Of a stretch of DNA of 64,000 bases, positions 41,511-50,737 are shown one piece after another (position 1 is the first letter of the stretch; every line of letters begins with the position of its first letter). The stretch is from JBNARI01 sp049718765 (GTDB lineage Bacteria; Bacillota; Sulfobacillia; DUMF01). The stretch spans positions 21,234-85,233 of the forward strand of contig JBNARI010000005.1 in the NCBI GenBank assembly GCA_049718765.1. Direction: 5' to 3'. Below the pieces are notes generated by a model. The model was given only the letters and a program-made list of their open reading frames with translations, ran no database searches and was not told where the DNA came from. The position numbers were made by a program, and so were the translations under genes.

Positions 41511-44500
41511 AGGCTCATTTGACTAGTTTCTGGCACACCCGCAAGGCATCCTTCCGCCCTGAGCAGTTCAATCAGGCTCTTGGACAGCTTGGTGCGAGCT
41601 TTGAACTCCTCAATTGAGCCGAAGGGTTTCTCCCCCCGGGCCGAAGCAATGGTGGACGCAGCTGCTGTGCCAAGGCCCGGGATTGCCACAAGGGGTAGCC
41701 GTATTCCGTTGGGTTCTATTATACACTTCCAGGGATGCGAAACGTATATGTCCACAGGAAGGAACTGAACGCCCCTTGCAGCCATTTCCTGAGCAACCTC
41801 GAGCAACATTTGGGTTTCCTTTTCCTTCGCGGACGCCTCGCTGCCCTTGGAAGCAATCTCCTCGCACTTGCGCGCCCAAATCCTGGGGCCACCCTTGAGC
41901 AAGGTGTAGTCAAGGGCATCCGAGTGGAGGCTGAAGTACATTGCGTAGAAAGCCTTGGGATGATGCACCTTGAAATAAGCAATCCTGAAACACATCATTA
42001 CGTAGGCCACTGCGTGTGCCTTAGGGAACATGTACTTGATCTTCTTGCAGGACTCAATGTACCAACCAGGAACGCCTGCTTCTCGCATGGCGGCTTCATG
42101 TTCTGGTAACAAACCCTTCCCCTTGCGGACGTTTTCCATAATGGCAAAGGCCTGGCTTGGCTCGAGGCCCTTCGAGATGAGAAAGGTCATGATGTCGTCC
42201 CTAGTGCAAATCACTTCCCCTAACCTTGCAATCCCCTGCTTGATCAAATCCCTAGCATTGCCCAACCAAACGTCTGTACCGTGGGACAGGCCAGATATCC
42301 TGACCAAGTCCGCAAAGCACTGGGGTCTAGTTTCCACGAGCATTTGCCTGACGAACTTGGTGCCAAACTCGGGTATGCCTAACGTGCCAACTTCCACCGA
42401 GTAACTCCCGTTTAAGTTGAGGGGTTCAGGACTCGAAAATAGCTTCAAAGTCATGGGGTCATTGAAAGGGACGGTCAATGGGTCGATCCCTGTGTACTCG
42501 TGCAGCAACTTCAGGGCAGTGGGGTCATCGTGGCCCAAAATGTCCAGCTTCACGAGGCGGCTGGATATGGACTCATAATCGAAATGGGTTGTCACCACTC
42601 CCGATTCCCTGTCATCTGCGGGGTACTGTACGGGAGTGAACTCGAGCACATCGCATCCGGCAGGCACAATCATTACCCCGCCTGGGTGCTGGCCCGTGGT
42701 GCGCTTGACCCCTGTTATTCCCCGGGCGAGACGTTCGACCTCTGCCTTCCTCAGCACCAGGCCCTTAGACTCAGCGTAAGCCCGAACCAAGCCGTAGGCG
42801 GTCTTGTCTGCCACAGTTGCAATTGTGCCGGCCCTGAAGACGTTCCCCCGCCCCAGCAGCTCCTCTGCGTACCTGTGAATGGTGGATTGGATCAGCCCCG
42901 AGAAATTCAAGTCGATGTCGGGCACTTTGTCTCCCTTGAACCCCATAAACACCTCAAAAGGAATGTCATGGCCATCGCCAAGCATCTGGGCCCCGCATCG
43001 GGGACACTGCTTCGGTGGAAGGTCGAAGCCCGACCCGTGGCTAGAATTTGGAAACTCTGAGTACTTGCACTGAGGGCACAGGTAGTGAGGAGGCAGCGGG
43101 TTCACCTCTGTGATTCCAGTGAGCCTGGCCACCAGCGAAGATCCCACTGAACCCCTGGAGCCAACTAGGTAACCTTCTTCCACAGACTTGTGCACCAGCT
43201 TCTGGGCAATCAGGTATATAACGCTGAAACCGTGCTTCTGGATGGCGTCAAGTTCCTTCTCAAGCCTTTGGCGCACTGGTTCAGGCAACGGCGACCCGTA
43301 AAGTTTCTCCCCCTCTTCCCTGGCTAGCTGCGCAATCATTTGGTCCGCGTTTTCAATCTTGGGAGCATGTAAGCCCCTTGGAACGGGCTCCACCGCTTGA
43401 ACCATTTCCGCCACCGCCGCAGGACCGTCAATCACCACTTGCCGTGCCAATGCTTCACCCAGGTAGCTGAACTCTTCCAGCATTTCTTGGGTGGTGCGAA
43501 GGTATAGGGGTGCGGGCTGCTCCGCGTGGTCGTTCCCCCTGCTCGCCATGAGCACCTCTCTGTAAACGCCTTCTTGGGGTTCCAGGAAGTGGACATCACA
43601 GGTGGCCACGACAGGTACTCCTAGTGCCATGGCCAGCTCCACGATGGTTCGGTTTATTTGACGGAGCTCGTCTTCGTCGCGCACTTTGCCCTCGCCCACG
43701 AGGAAGCTGTTGTTTGCCACCGGCTGGATTTCCAAGTAGTCGTAAAACCCTGCAATTTCCTTCAATTGCACCAGGCCTTTCCCTTGGAGTATGGCCTGGT
43801 AAAGCTCCCCCGCCTGGCATGCAGAACCTACTAGCAGGTGAGACCTGTTGTCCTGGAGCAAGGCACGGGGAATCCTTGGCACCCTGTGAAAGAAGCGCAA
43901 GTGGGACTCGGACACCAACCTGTAGAGCTGACGCAAACCCTCCTTGTCCCTTGCCAACAATATGACGTGGTGAGGCTTCTGGTCTCGCCAGTTGTCATCT
44001 ACAAGGTAGCCCTCTACGCCGAATATCAGCTTTATGCCGGTACGCTCGGCCTCTTCGAAAGCACCAGGGAAAGCCTGCACCACACCATGATCTGTAATGG
44101 CCACGCAACGGTGCTGCCACGCAGAAAGCAGGTTGAACAACTTGGGTATTGCCACAACAGAATCCATAGCTGACATTACAGTGTGCAAGTGGAGCTCCAC
44201 CCTTTTCTTTTGGCATGTGTCCTTCCTGAAATGGGCCTCCACATTGCGCACACGTTCCGCAACGCAAACGGCTTCCCCTTCGTACTTGTCCTCCACAATT
44301 GTGCCGGATACCTCTACCCAGCCCCCCTCTTGCAAGTCAACTTTCTCAGCCGCGGAACCCGGCAACACCTTGACAAACACGGTATCCGACCCGTCTGTGA
44401 GGCCGAACCGCACAGCCCTCTTGCCATTCCGGAACGGCACTTCCGTGGGGAAAAGCACCATGCCCCTGAGGGTGGCCTGCATTCCCACCTTGAGGTCCTG

Positions 44501-44986
44501 CACCCTGCACGCCGGGGCACCGCAGTTCTCCTGGACGTGCACTTTCCACTGACCACCCATCACTCGCTTCAAGCAACTTTCAACGCACTCCAGCAAGTCG
44601 TGCTGATCCAAGAACTCGGTAGGAACTCCCGCTTTGGGCTTCAAGTGCACTGTTCCCAGGTCAAATTCAGCGTCGCACTTGGAAAGCACGTCTCCCAGCA
44701 CTGGGTTTTGGCCTTGAACAAGCTCGACCACTCGGCGCCACAGCTCTTGGACGTTTTCCCACACTGGCTCTACCTGCGCAGTACACATGCGGCACAGCAC
44801 GCGGAGGAGCCCGTCCACTTCTTGGGATGTAGGCTTATCCCAGGAAATCAGGTGGACCCTCCATTTGCCTGTCGGGTCCACCTCTATGCCCCGCAGCCAC
44901 AGGGCCGCACGTTCCATGGTTTCCCTGGGACAGCCGGCAAGTTCTGAAAGGCGCGCCATGTCCGGACGCACTAACACCGACGCCAA
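41498..44986 (-). CDS. polC: PolC-type DNA polymerase III alpha subunit lacking the exonuclease insert
   Basis: 1162 residues from TTG 44986 (GGGGAG upstream). N-terminal domain about 1-155, OB fold 165-250, PHP from about 262 (VELHLHTVMSAMDSVVAIPK, VAITDHGVVQAFPGAFEEAE, FGVEGYLVDD), then directly HHVILLARDKEGLRQLYRLV. The DnaQ-like proofreading domain that normally interrupts PHP after GYLVDD is missing, and no FDxETTG motif occurs anywhere. Polymerase parts are complete: GSRGSVGSS (609-617), zinc cysteines CPQC/CPRC, catalytic PDIDLNFSG (D690, D692), HPGGVMIVP, LVKLDILGHDDPTALKLL, helix-hairpin-helix and a tail ending QMSLW (beta-clamp-type motif). Normal PolC is about 1400 residues. Confidence 0.95.
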   Translation of the reverse strand: MASVLVRPDMARLSELAGCPRETMERAALWLRGIEVDPTGKWRVHLISWDKPTSQEVDGLLRVLCRMCTAQVEPVWENVQELWRRVVELVQGQNPVLGDVLSKCDAEFDLGTVHLKPKAGVPTEFLDQHDLLECVESCLKRVMGGQWKVHVQENCGAPACRVQDLKVGMQATLRGMVLFPTEVPFRNGKRAVRFGLTDGSDTVFVKVLPGSAAEKVDLQEGGWVEVSGTIVEDKYEGEAVCVAERVRNVEAHFRKDTCQKKRVELHLHTVMSAMDSVVAIPKLFNLLSAWQHRCVAITDHGVVQAFPGAFEEAERTGIKLIFGVEGYLVDDNWRDQKPHHVILLARDKEGLRQLYRLVSESHLRFFHRVPRIPRALLQDNRSHLLVGSACQAGELYQAILQGKGLVQLKEIAGFYDYLEIQPVANNSFLVGEGKVRDEDELRQINRTIVELAMALGVPVVATCDVHFLEPQEGVYREVLMASRGNDHAEQPAPLYLRTTQEMLEEFSYLGEALARQVVIDGPAAVAEMVQAVEPVPRGLHAPKIENADQMIAQLAREEGEKLYGSPLPEPVRQRLEKELDAIQKHGFSVIYLIAQKLVHKSVEEGYLVGSRGSVGSSLVARLTGITEVNPLPPHYLCPQCKYSEFPNSSHGSGFDLPPKQCPRCGAQMLGDGHDIPFEVFMGFKGDKVPDIDLNFSGLIQSTIHRYAEELLGRGNVFRAGTIATVADKTAYGLVRAYAESKGLVLRKAEVERLARGITGVKRTTGQHPGGVMIVPAGCDVLEFTPVQYPADDRESGVVTTHFDYESISSRLVKLDILGHDDPTALKLLHEYTGIDPLTVPFNDPMTLKLFSSPEPLNLNGSYSVEVGTLGIPEFGTKFVRQMLVETRPQCFADLVRISGLSHGTDVWLGNARDLIKQGIARLGEVICTRDDIMTFLISKGLEPSQAFAIMENVRKGKGLLPEHEAAMREAGVPGWYIESCKKIKYMFPKAHAVAYVMMCFRIAYFKVHHPKAFYAMYFSLHSDALDYTLLKGGPRIWARKCEEIASKGSEASAKEKETQMLLEVAQEMAARGVQFLPVDIYVSHPWKCIIEPNGIRLPLVAIPGLGTAAASTIASARGEKPFGSIEEFKARTKLSKSLIELLRAEGCLAGVPETSQMSLWRS

Positions 44987-45008
44987 CTCGAAGCACTCCC
45001 CGTTGGTT

Positions 45009-45635
45009 TCAGCCCTTTTGCACAGTTTTGAGGATGTCCAGATACATCTTCAGGCGAGCCTGCAAGCCCTTGGCAAAGCCCATCTTTTCTTCCTTCATCA
45101 GGTGGCTTACACCTTTCAGTGGCACCTCCACTACCTTGAGCCCTGCAGCCCGCGCGTACCTAGTGAGCGCAATCTCCACCCCGAACCTGGTGATCTCAAT
45201 CTCTGAAAGCTGGCATAGCAATTCCCTTCGAACTGCCCGTTGCCCGGAGAGGAATGGTGCAATTGTCTGAGCTAGGTCCGTGGCAGCCCTGCCCCGCTCA
45301 AACACCCCAAGGGTCATTTCGGCTTCGCCGTTTATTACCGGCTCAGCAAGGGCGCTAACGTGATGGGGTTCTAAACCAATCAAGTCAGCGTCAAGGAACA
45401 CCACGGGGTCCCCATGGGTGTTCCTCACTCCGTGCATCATAGCTGCACCTTTTCCCATGTTGCGGCTCAGCCTCAGCACCTTTGCGCCAGCAGCTCTGGC
45501 AACAGCTGAGGTGCGGTCCTCTGAACCATCGTCAACCACCACCACCTCGCAAACCCCTGGAGCTGCCCAAGCAGCACGCACTACAGCCCCAACGGTCTTC
45601 TCTTCATTGAAGGCAGGAACGATCACACAGAACAA
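45009..45635 (-). CDS. Family 2 glycosyltransferase
   Basis: 208 residues, GT-A fold without membrane segments. VIVPAFNEEKTVGAVVRAAW, CEVVVVDDGSEDRTSAVARA, LSRNMGKGAAMMHGVRNTHG and VVFLDADLIGLEPHHV (metal DxD) are typical of GT2 enzymes of the DPM1/glucosyl-phosphoglycerate synthase group. The donor and acceptor are unknown. It sits between ispG and polC where many Clostridia have proS or nothing; a role with a lipid-phosphate acceptor is only a guess from the envelope-precursor neighbours. Adjacent to the ispG stop (zero gap). Confidence 0.87.
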   Translation of the reverse strand: MFCVIVPAFNEEKTVGAVVRAAWAAPGVCEVVVVDDGSEDRTSAVARAAGAKVLRLSRNMGKGAAMMHGVRNTHGDPVVFLDADLIGLEPHHVSALAEPVINGEAEMTLGVFERGRAATDLAQTIAPFLSGQRAVRRELLCQLSEIEITRFGVEIALTRYARAAGLKVVEVPLKGVSHLMKEEKMGFAKGLQARLKMYLDILKTVQKG

Positions 45636-46688
45636 TCAACCTTCCCCCAGTTCCTCCGCTAGTTCTGCCAACGCCTTGGCCGCCTCCTCTTCTGGAACAA
45701 CTGCAACCTCCCGTCCCCTGGCGAAGAGCACCGCTCGGCCAACCCCGCAGGCTATCCCAACGTCAGCATGTCTGGCTTCGCCAGGACCATTGACAGCACA
45801 CCCCATGACGGCCACCCGCAAGGGCCTCTTCACGTGGGCAAGACGCCGCTCCACCTCTGCCACAATGGCTGGCAAATTCACGTGGCACCGCCCGCAAGTG
45901 GGGCAGCTGATTATTTCAACGCCAGGAACGGGCTGACCGCAAGCCCTGAGGATCTCGTAGGCCACCCTTACCTCCTCCACTGGGTCCCCGGTCAGGCTGA
46001 CTCTAACAGTATCTCCAATGCCCTCGAGCAGAAGCGCCCCAATGCCAACGGCTGACTTCACAACCCCAGCCCTGCCGGCACCCGCCTCAGTCACACCCAC
46101 GTGGAGCGGGTAGGGAATTCTGCTCGCGGCCAACCTGTATGCCTTTACCGTGTCAGCCACAGAGGACGACTTCAACGACACAACCAGGTTGTCAAAGCCA
46201 AGGTCTTCTATGAATTTTATCCACTCTTGGCAGCTTTCCACCATAGCTTCAGCAGTGGGGCCACCATGCCTTTCCAGCACCGACCGCTCCAATGAGCCGC
46301 TGTTAATCCCAAGCCTGATGGGCACGCCAAAGCGGGAGGCAGCAGCTATGACTTTCTCCATGGCGCCCTTGCCCCCAATGTTGCCAGGGTTAACCCTAAC
46401 CTTGTCCACACCAGCCCGGATTGCCTCAACCGCAAGATCCGGGTCGAAATGAACGTCCGCCACCAGGGGTACGTCAGTACGTTCCCGTATGGCCTTCAGC
46501 GCTCCCACAGTGGACCTGTTGGGCAAGGCAACCCTCACAATTTGGGCACCCGCCCCATGAATTGCTGCAATTTGCCTGAGCGTTGCCTCTATATCATCGG
46601 TGGGTGTCTTGGCCATCCCTTGGACCACTACAGGATTGTCGCCCCCGATCCTGACGCCTCGCACAACCACGCTTTTTTGCGAGCCCAT
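45636..46688 (-). CDS. ispG: 4-hydroxy-3-methylbut-2-enyl-diphosphate synthase (IspG/GcpE)
   Basis: 350 residues, bacterial short form. VVVRGVRIGGDNPVVVQGMA, PLVADVHFDPDLAVEAIRAG, VDKVRVNPGNIGGKGAM, IRLGINSGSLERSVLERHG and the [4Fe-4S] site CPTCGRC...VMGCAVNGPGEARHADVGIA. It carries out the penultimate step of the MEP isoprenoid pathway, together with Dxr two genes upstream. Confidence 0.96.
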   Translation of the reverse strand: MGSQKSVVVRGVRIGGDNPVVVQGMAKTPTDDIEATLRQIAAIHGAGAQIVRVALPNRSTVGALKAIRERTDVPLVADVHFDPDLAVEAIRAGVDKVRVNPGNIGGKGAMEKVIAAASRFGVPIRLGINSGSLERSVLERHGGPTAEAMVESCQEWIKFIEDLGFDNLVVSLKSSSVADTVKAYRLAASRIPYPLHVGVTEAGAGRAGVVKSAVGIGALLLEGIGDTVRVSLTGDPVEEVRVAYEILRACGQPVPGVEIISCPTCGRCHVNLPAIVAEVERRLAHVKRPLRVAVMGCAVNGPGEARHADVGIACGVGRAVLFARGREVAVVPEEEAAKALAELAEELGEG

Positions 46689-46694
46689 CCTGCC

Positions 46695-47717
46695 TCACAT
46701 CCCTAGCCTTTCTATGTCCCTCACAAGTATTACGGCTCCCGCGGCAATCAGCAGTATGAAACCCACAAGGTGCACCATATTCTCCTTCCTGGGATCTATG
46801 GGCCTGCCGAGCAGCCATTCTAGTGTCAGGAATAACAAACGGCTGCCGTCAATCGCTGGGATAGGTAACAGGTTGCTGAAACCAAGACTAGCAGAGAGCG
46901 CCCCAACAGTGAATGCCAAGCTTTCGGCACCTGCTCTGCTAGCCTCAGCCACAATTTGCCCAATACCCACTGGCCCAACTATGTCGGGTTTGACCTTCCT
47001 GGCCAAGGTGAGAAGCAAGCCGTGAAACAGGGCGTAAGTCACATCCCACGTCTGCTTTGCTCCCGCGATCAAGGCGCCAAGGAGACCGAACCTGACCCTT
47101 TGCACCTGGGGCACCAATCCAATTATGCCAACGCCGCTAGACGGATCCACGGCAGCCACCATGTCCAATTCGAATACTTGATCCCCTCTCTTGCAGGTTA
47201 GGGTCAACGCCTTGCCTGGCCTTGCCCTTACGTAAGACACAAGGTCGTCCCAGGCGTTGAGCTTCAATCCATCTATGGCTACCACCCAATCGCCTGGTTG
47301 CACTCCCGCCCTTTCAGCAGGTAAACCTTGCATCACCTCATTCACCTGAAGTGTGGGCTCAACCCTTCCAAACACCCCAAACGCCCACGAGAAAACCAAC
47401 ACTGCTAGAAGCATGTTCACTGCAGGACCACCCAACACGAAAAGCGCCCTTTGTCCCACGGGCTTTGCCCAGTACGCGCTTTCCTTGAGCGCCCCCTCTC
47501 CTGGATCCATTCCCAGAGGTTTGACATACGCACCGAAGGGCACAAGCCGTAGCACGTATCGGGTGTGCTTGCCCCTGTAGCTCACAAGTTCAGGGCCAAA
47601 TCCCACTCCGAATTCGAGTATTTCTATCCCAACAAGCATTGCCATCAGAAAATGGCCCAGCTCATGCAAGACCAAAAGACTGCTTATGACGCCAACCGCA
47701 ACAAATACGGTGCTCAC
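46695..47717 (-). CDS. rseP: Site-2 intramembrane zinc metalloprotease RseP
   Basis: 340 residues: membrane helix with LLVLHELGHFLMAMLVGIEI (HExxH), a PDZ domain about 115-185 (MQGLPAERAGVQPGDWVVAI, DGLKLNAWDDLVSYVRARPG), and the second zinc motif NLLPIPAIDGSRLLFL (LDG-like). FGPELVSYRGKHTRYVLRLV-PFGAYVKPLG is the conserved M50 loop. It cleaves anti-sigma factors or signal-peptide remnants within the membrane. It overlaps dxr by four bases. Confidence 0.95.
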   Translation of the reverse strand: MSTVFVAVGVISSLLVLHELGHFLMAMLVGIEILEFGVGFGPELVSYRGKHTRYVLRLVPFGAYVKPLGMDPGEGALKESAYWAKPVGQRALFVLGGPAVNMLLAVLVFSWAFGVFGRVEPTLQVNEVMQGLPAERAGVQPGDWVVAIDGLKLNAWDDLVSYVRARPGKALTLTCKRGDQVFELDMVAAVDPSSGVGIIGLVPQVQRVRFGLLGALIAGAKQTWDVTYALFHGLLLTLARKVKPDIVGPVGIGQIVAEASRAGAESLAFTVGALSASLGFSNLLPIPAIDGSRLLFLTLEWLLGRPIDPRKENMVHLVGFILLIAAGAVILVRDIERLGM

Positions 47718-48892
47718 AGCCGGGCCGCCTCCTCAGCCGCGGCTTTCTTGGCCCACTGGGCTATCTCTTCCACCTGGTCAAGCTCAGTCACCCTCCAACT
47801 CGGCACGTGTCGGTCCATTACCCTGGCGATCACTTCTGGGATCCCTTTGAACGACAGCTGCCCAGCAAGGAACAGCTCCACTGCAACTTCGTCCGCTGCC
47901 ACAAGCACCGTGCGGTAGCTATCGGGGAGCCCAAGCACATCGAACCCCATCTTGAGACATGGGAACTTCTCGAAGTTCGGCTCGAAAAACCTCAAGATCG
48001 ACACGCGCACCGGATCGAAGCGCTCAGCTGGGCCTTCCAGCTTCTCGGGGTAGCTCAGGGCAAGCTGAATGGGCACCCTCATATCGGGCCAGCCCAATTG
48101 CGCCAGCGCGGATCCGTCCCGGTGCAGCACCATCGCGTGCACGATGCTCTCGGGATGTATCACCACTCTGATCCTATCCGCGCTAAGACCGAATAACACT
48201 GAAGCCTCGATCACTTCGAACCCCTTGTTCATAAGGGTGGCTGAGTCAACTGTGATCTTGGGTCCCATGCGCCAAACGGGATGTCGAAGCACTTCCCTGG
48301 CACCCACCGACTCCAGCTCGCTTTGGGGCACGTTCCAAAACGGCCCACCAGAACAGGTGAGGATTATGCCATCTACTTCTTTCCCAGGAACCAATGATCC
48401 ACCCAAGCACTGAAACACGGCACTGTGCTCGCTGTCCACTGGCACGATCCGCGTGCCGTAAGCCGCAGCCTTCCTGAGGAGCTCAGTCCCCATGCACACG
48501 ATGGACTCCTTGTTGGCAAGGGCCAGCACCTTGCCCCTGGTGACAGCGGCCACTGCTGGCCTTAGCCCAGAAAGCCCAGAAGAAGCAAGGAGCACCACGT
48601 CTGCTTCTTCAATCAACGCGGCTTCCACAGCCGCGCCAGGACCAGCGACCACGCGGATCCTGGCGTCGGCAAGCTGTCCCTCGACCAGCTTTGCCTGTTC
48701 CTCATCTTCTACGCAAACAAGGTGCGGCCGAAACTCCAGTGCCTGACGGACAAGCTCTTCCACAGAGCGCCTGGCCGCAAGGGCAACCACCTTGAACCGA
48801 TCGCTGTGGCGACGAACTACGTCCAGCGCTTGCCTTCCAATGGAGCCAGTCGAACCAACTACGCTCACACGCTTCAACTCAAACGGTCCCAT
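47714..48892 (-). CDS. dxr: 1-deoxy-D-xylulose-5-phosphate reductoisomerase
   Basis: 392 residues. NADPH loop VSVVGSTGSIGRQALDVVRR, LLASSGLSGLRPAVAAVTRG, ALANKESIVCMG, IVPVDSEHSAVFQCL (metal-site DSEH), LTCSGGPF, TVDSATLMNKGFEVIEASVL and VVIHPESIVHAMVLHRDGSA. It is the first committed enzyme of the MEP pathway. The start at 48892 overlaps the AI-2E-family gene end by 14 bases. Confidence 0.97.
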   Translation of the reverse strand: MGPFELKRVSVVGSTGSIGRQALDVVRRHSDRFKVVALAARRSVEELVRQALEFRPHLVCVEDEEQAKLVEGQLADARIRVVAGPGAAVEAALIEEADVVLLASSGLSGLRPAVAAVTRGKVLALANKESIVCMGTELLRKAAAYGTRIVPVDSEHSAVFQCLGGSLVPGKEVDGIILTCSGGPFWNVPQSELESVGAREVLRHPVWRMGPKITVDSATLMNKGFEVIEASVLFGLSADRIRVVIHPESIVHAMVLHRDGSALAQLGWPDMRVPIQLALSYPEKLEGPAERFDPVRVSILRFFEPNFEKFPCLKMGFDVLGLPDSYRTVLVAADEVAVELFLAGQLSFKGIPEVIARVMDRHVPSWRVTELDQVEEIAQWAKKAAAEEAARL

Positions 48893-49946
48893 CCTTCCCG
48901 CGCTTGATGATGGGGAACACCCCCCTTTTTGCCATGACCTTTATTATTAGGACCACCAATGGACCTATGATTAAGCCAAGTAGCCCCAGCACTTTTACTC
49001 CCACGTAAAGCGCAATGAGCGTAGTCAGAGGGTGCACCCCGATGCTTTCGCCCACCAACCTCGCCTGGGCAGCCTGTCTCCACAAGCATATCCCGCCGTA
49101 CAGCCCAAGCAGCGCAACGCCGCGAAGTATTTCGCCAGTCACGAAACACGCAATTGCCCATGGCACAAACACAAGTGCAGGCCCGAGTATGGGCAGCACG
49201 TCAAGGAGGCCGCAAAGTAACCCAAGCACCACTGCATACTTTGAACCTATTATCTCAAACCCAACAATGGTGATTACCGTGGTGAACACAACCAGCTTCA
49301 CCTGGGCGCTCACAATCCTTACAATCGTGGTCACGATTTCCGCTTGGGTCTCGGTTACCCTTTGCCTGAGTTCTTTGGGCACAAGCCTCACTAATTCCCG
49401 GTTAATCGCACTCTTGTCACGGCTCATGAAAAACGTGGCCACTATCACCACTATGATCCCAGCCACAATGCCCGGTACAACTGCAACCCGGTTAAGGATT
49501 TGACCAAGCAACCACTCAACCCAGCCCGAGATGCGGTCGAGCTGCCCCCTGATCAGCATCTCCATCCCCACTGGAGTTTGGGGGAGGTACCTGGACAATT
49601 CACGGGTAACTTGCTCCATTAAGGCAATCAGTTTGGCCTGGAGCGTCGGTACCTGAATCGCCAGTTCAGACACTTCAACGAGCAACCGGGATACTCCCAA
49701 CGACACCAGCCCGGTTATGAGCAACGTCACTGATAGGAGCACCACGGATACTGCGAGGCTGCGGTTCAACTTCACTTTCTTTTCCAGCATGGTAACAGGT
49801 GGGTCAATCATGTAGGCCAGCACAAGCGCAATCACGAAAGGCCACGTAAGCGGGATAATGAACTTGCCAGCCACATACGCTACAGCAATTACTGCCACGA
49901 CGTATAGAAAGCTAACACCAAGCTCCTTCAACTCAACCACCCTCAA
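48879..49946 (-). CDS. AI-2E family (YtvI/PerM-like) membrane protein
   Basis: 355 residues, about eight membrane helices with a soluble amphipathic central part: PLTWPFVIALVLAYMIDPPV, RELVRLVPKELRQRVTETQA, LGLLCGLLDVLPILGPALVF and VLGLLGLIIGPLVVLIIKVM. The family includes autoinducer-2 exporters, Na/H antiporters and the Bacillus sporulation protein YtvI. Its place between cdsA and dxr, with overlaps to both (4 and 14 bases), is unusual. Substrate unknown. Confidence 0.9.
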   Translation of the reverse strand: MRVVELKELGVSFLYVVAVIAVAYVAGKFIIPLTWPFVIALVLAYMIDPPVTMLEKKVKLNRSLAVSVVLLSVTLLITGLVSLGVSRLLVEVSELAIQVPTLQAKLIALMEQVTRELSRYLPQTPVGMEMLIRGQLDRISGWVEWLLGQILNRVAVVPGIVAGIIVVIVATFFMSRDKSAINRELVRLVPKELRQRVTETQAEIVTTIVRIVSAQVKLVVFTTVITIVGFEIIGSKYAVVLGLLCGLLDVLPILGPALVFVPWAIACFVTGEILRGVALLGLYGGICLWRQAAQARLVGESIGVHPLTTLIALYVGVKVLGLLGLIIGPLVVLIIKVMAKRGVFPIIKRGKDGTV

Positions 49947-50737
49947 GGAACCAAGTACCCGGTCAACAGTTGTAGTACTATGTACGCCACTGGAGCCGAG
50001 AATATCATGCTGTCGAACCTATCCAAGACTCCCCCATGGCCTGGAATGATTTGTCCAGAGTCCTTGGCACCACAAAACCTCTTGATGGCCGACTCCGCCA
50101 AATCACCAAGCTCTGCCCCAACCCCTATGAGCCCCCCTAGAAGCGCAGCTAGCAAGCTGCTATAGGGAATGCCTGCAACGTGAGCCACAACCATTGCAGT
50201 CACCACAGCAGCCACCACGCCCCCAACGGCCCCTTCTACGCTCTTCCTCGGGCTAATGTTGGGCAATACACGGCGCTTTCCAAACCTAATGCCCACGAAA
50301 TATGCAGCTGTGTCAGTGGCCCAAGTGCACAACACCACGAGCAGGGCGTAAACCGCTGAGAGTGTCCGAAGCCTGAGGAGGAAACTCAGCAGGAACGGAA
50401 CGTAAATCACGCAGAAGACTGTAACCAAAGGTGCGCCAATGTTAGTGGAATCCTGAAACACCTCAATCCCCATGGCAACCAGAGTGACTACCGCAAGCAC
50501 AATCCCCTGAACCGTGAAGTCCCGCCCAGTGGCTCCGGCTATGATGGCTGCACTCGCTCCCATGGCCAAAGCTCTCCTGGCCCTTACCCCGCGGCGCTCG
50601 AACAGCCCAACGAGCTCCCACACTCCTGCCAGGCTTATGGCCCCGACCAAGCAAGCCAGAGGCCAACCCCCAAGCCACGTAAGTAGGAGCACCACAGGCG
50701 CGCCCAGCACACCAGATATGACCCGGTCTTTCAGCAC
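49943..50737 (-). CDS. cdsA: Phosphatidate cytidylyltransferase
   Basis: The frame extends to 50779; GTG 50737, overlapping the uppS stop with GGGGG upstream, gives about 264 residues. Eight membrane helices and the CDP-alcohol signature at the end: ISPRKSVEGAVGGVVAAVVT, AELGDLAESAIKRFCGAKDS and QIIPGHGGVLDRFDSM (S-x27-PGHGGxxDRxD type). It makes CDP-diacylglycerol for phospholipids. Directly downstream of uppS as in most bacteria. Confidence 0.95.
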   Translation of the reverse strand: MLKDRVISGVLGAPVVLLLTWLGGWPLACLVGAISLAGVWELVGLFERRGVRARRALAMGASAAIIAGATGRDFTVQGIVLAVVTLVAMGIEVFQDSTNIGAPLVTVFCVIYVPFLLSFLLRLRTLSAVYALLVVLCTWATDTAAYFVGIRFGKRRVLPNISPRKSVEGAVGGVVAAVVTAMVVAHVAGIPYSSLLAALLGGLIGVGAELGDLAESAIKRFCGAKDSGQIIPGHGGVLDRFDSMIFSAPVAYIVLQLLTGYLVP

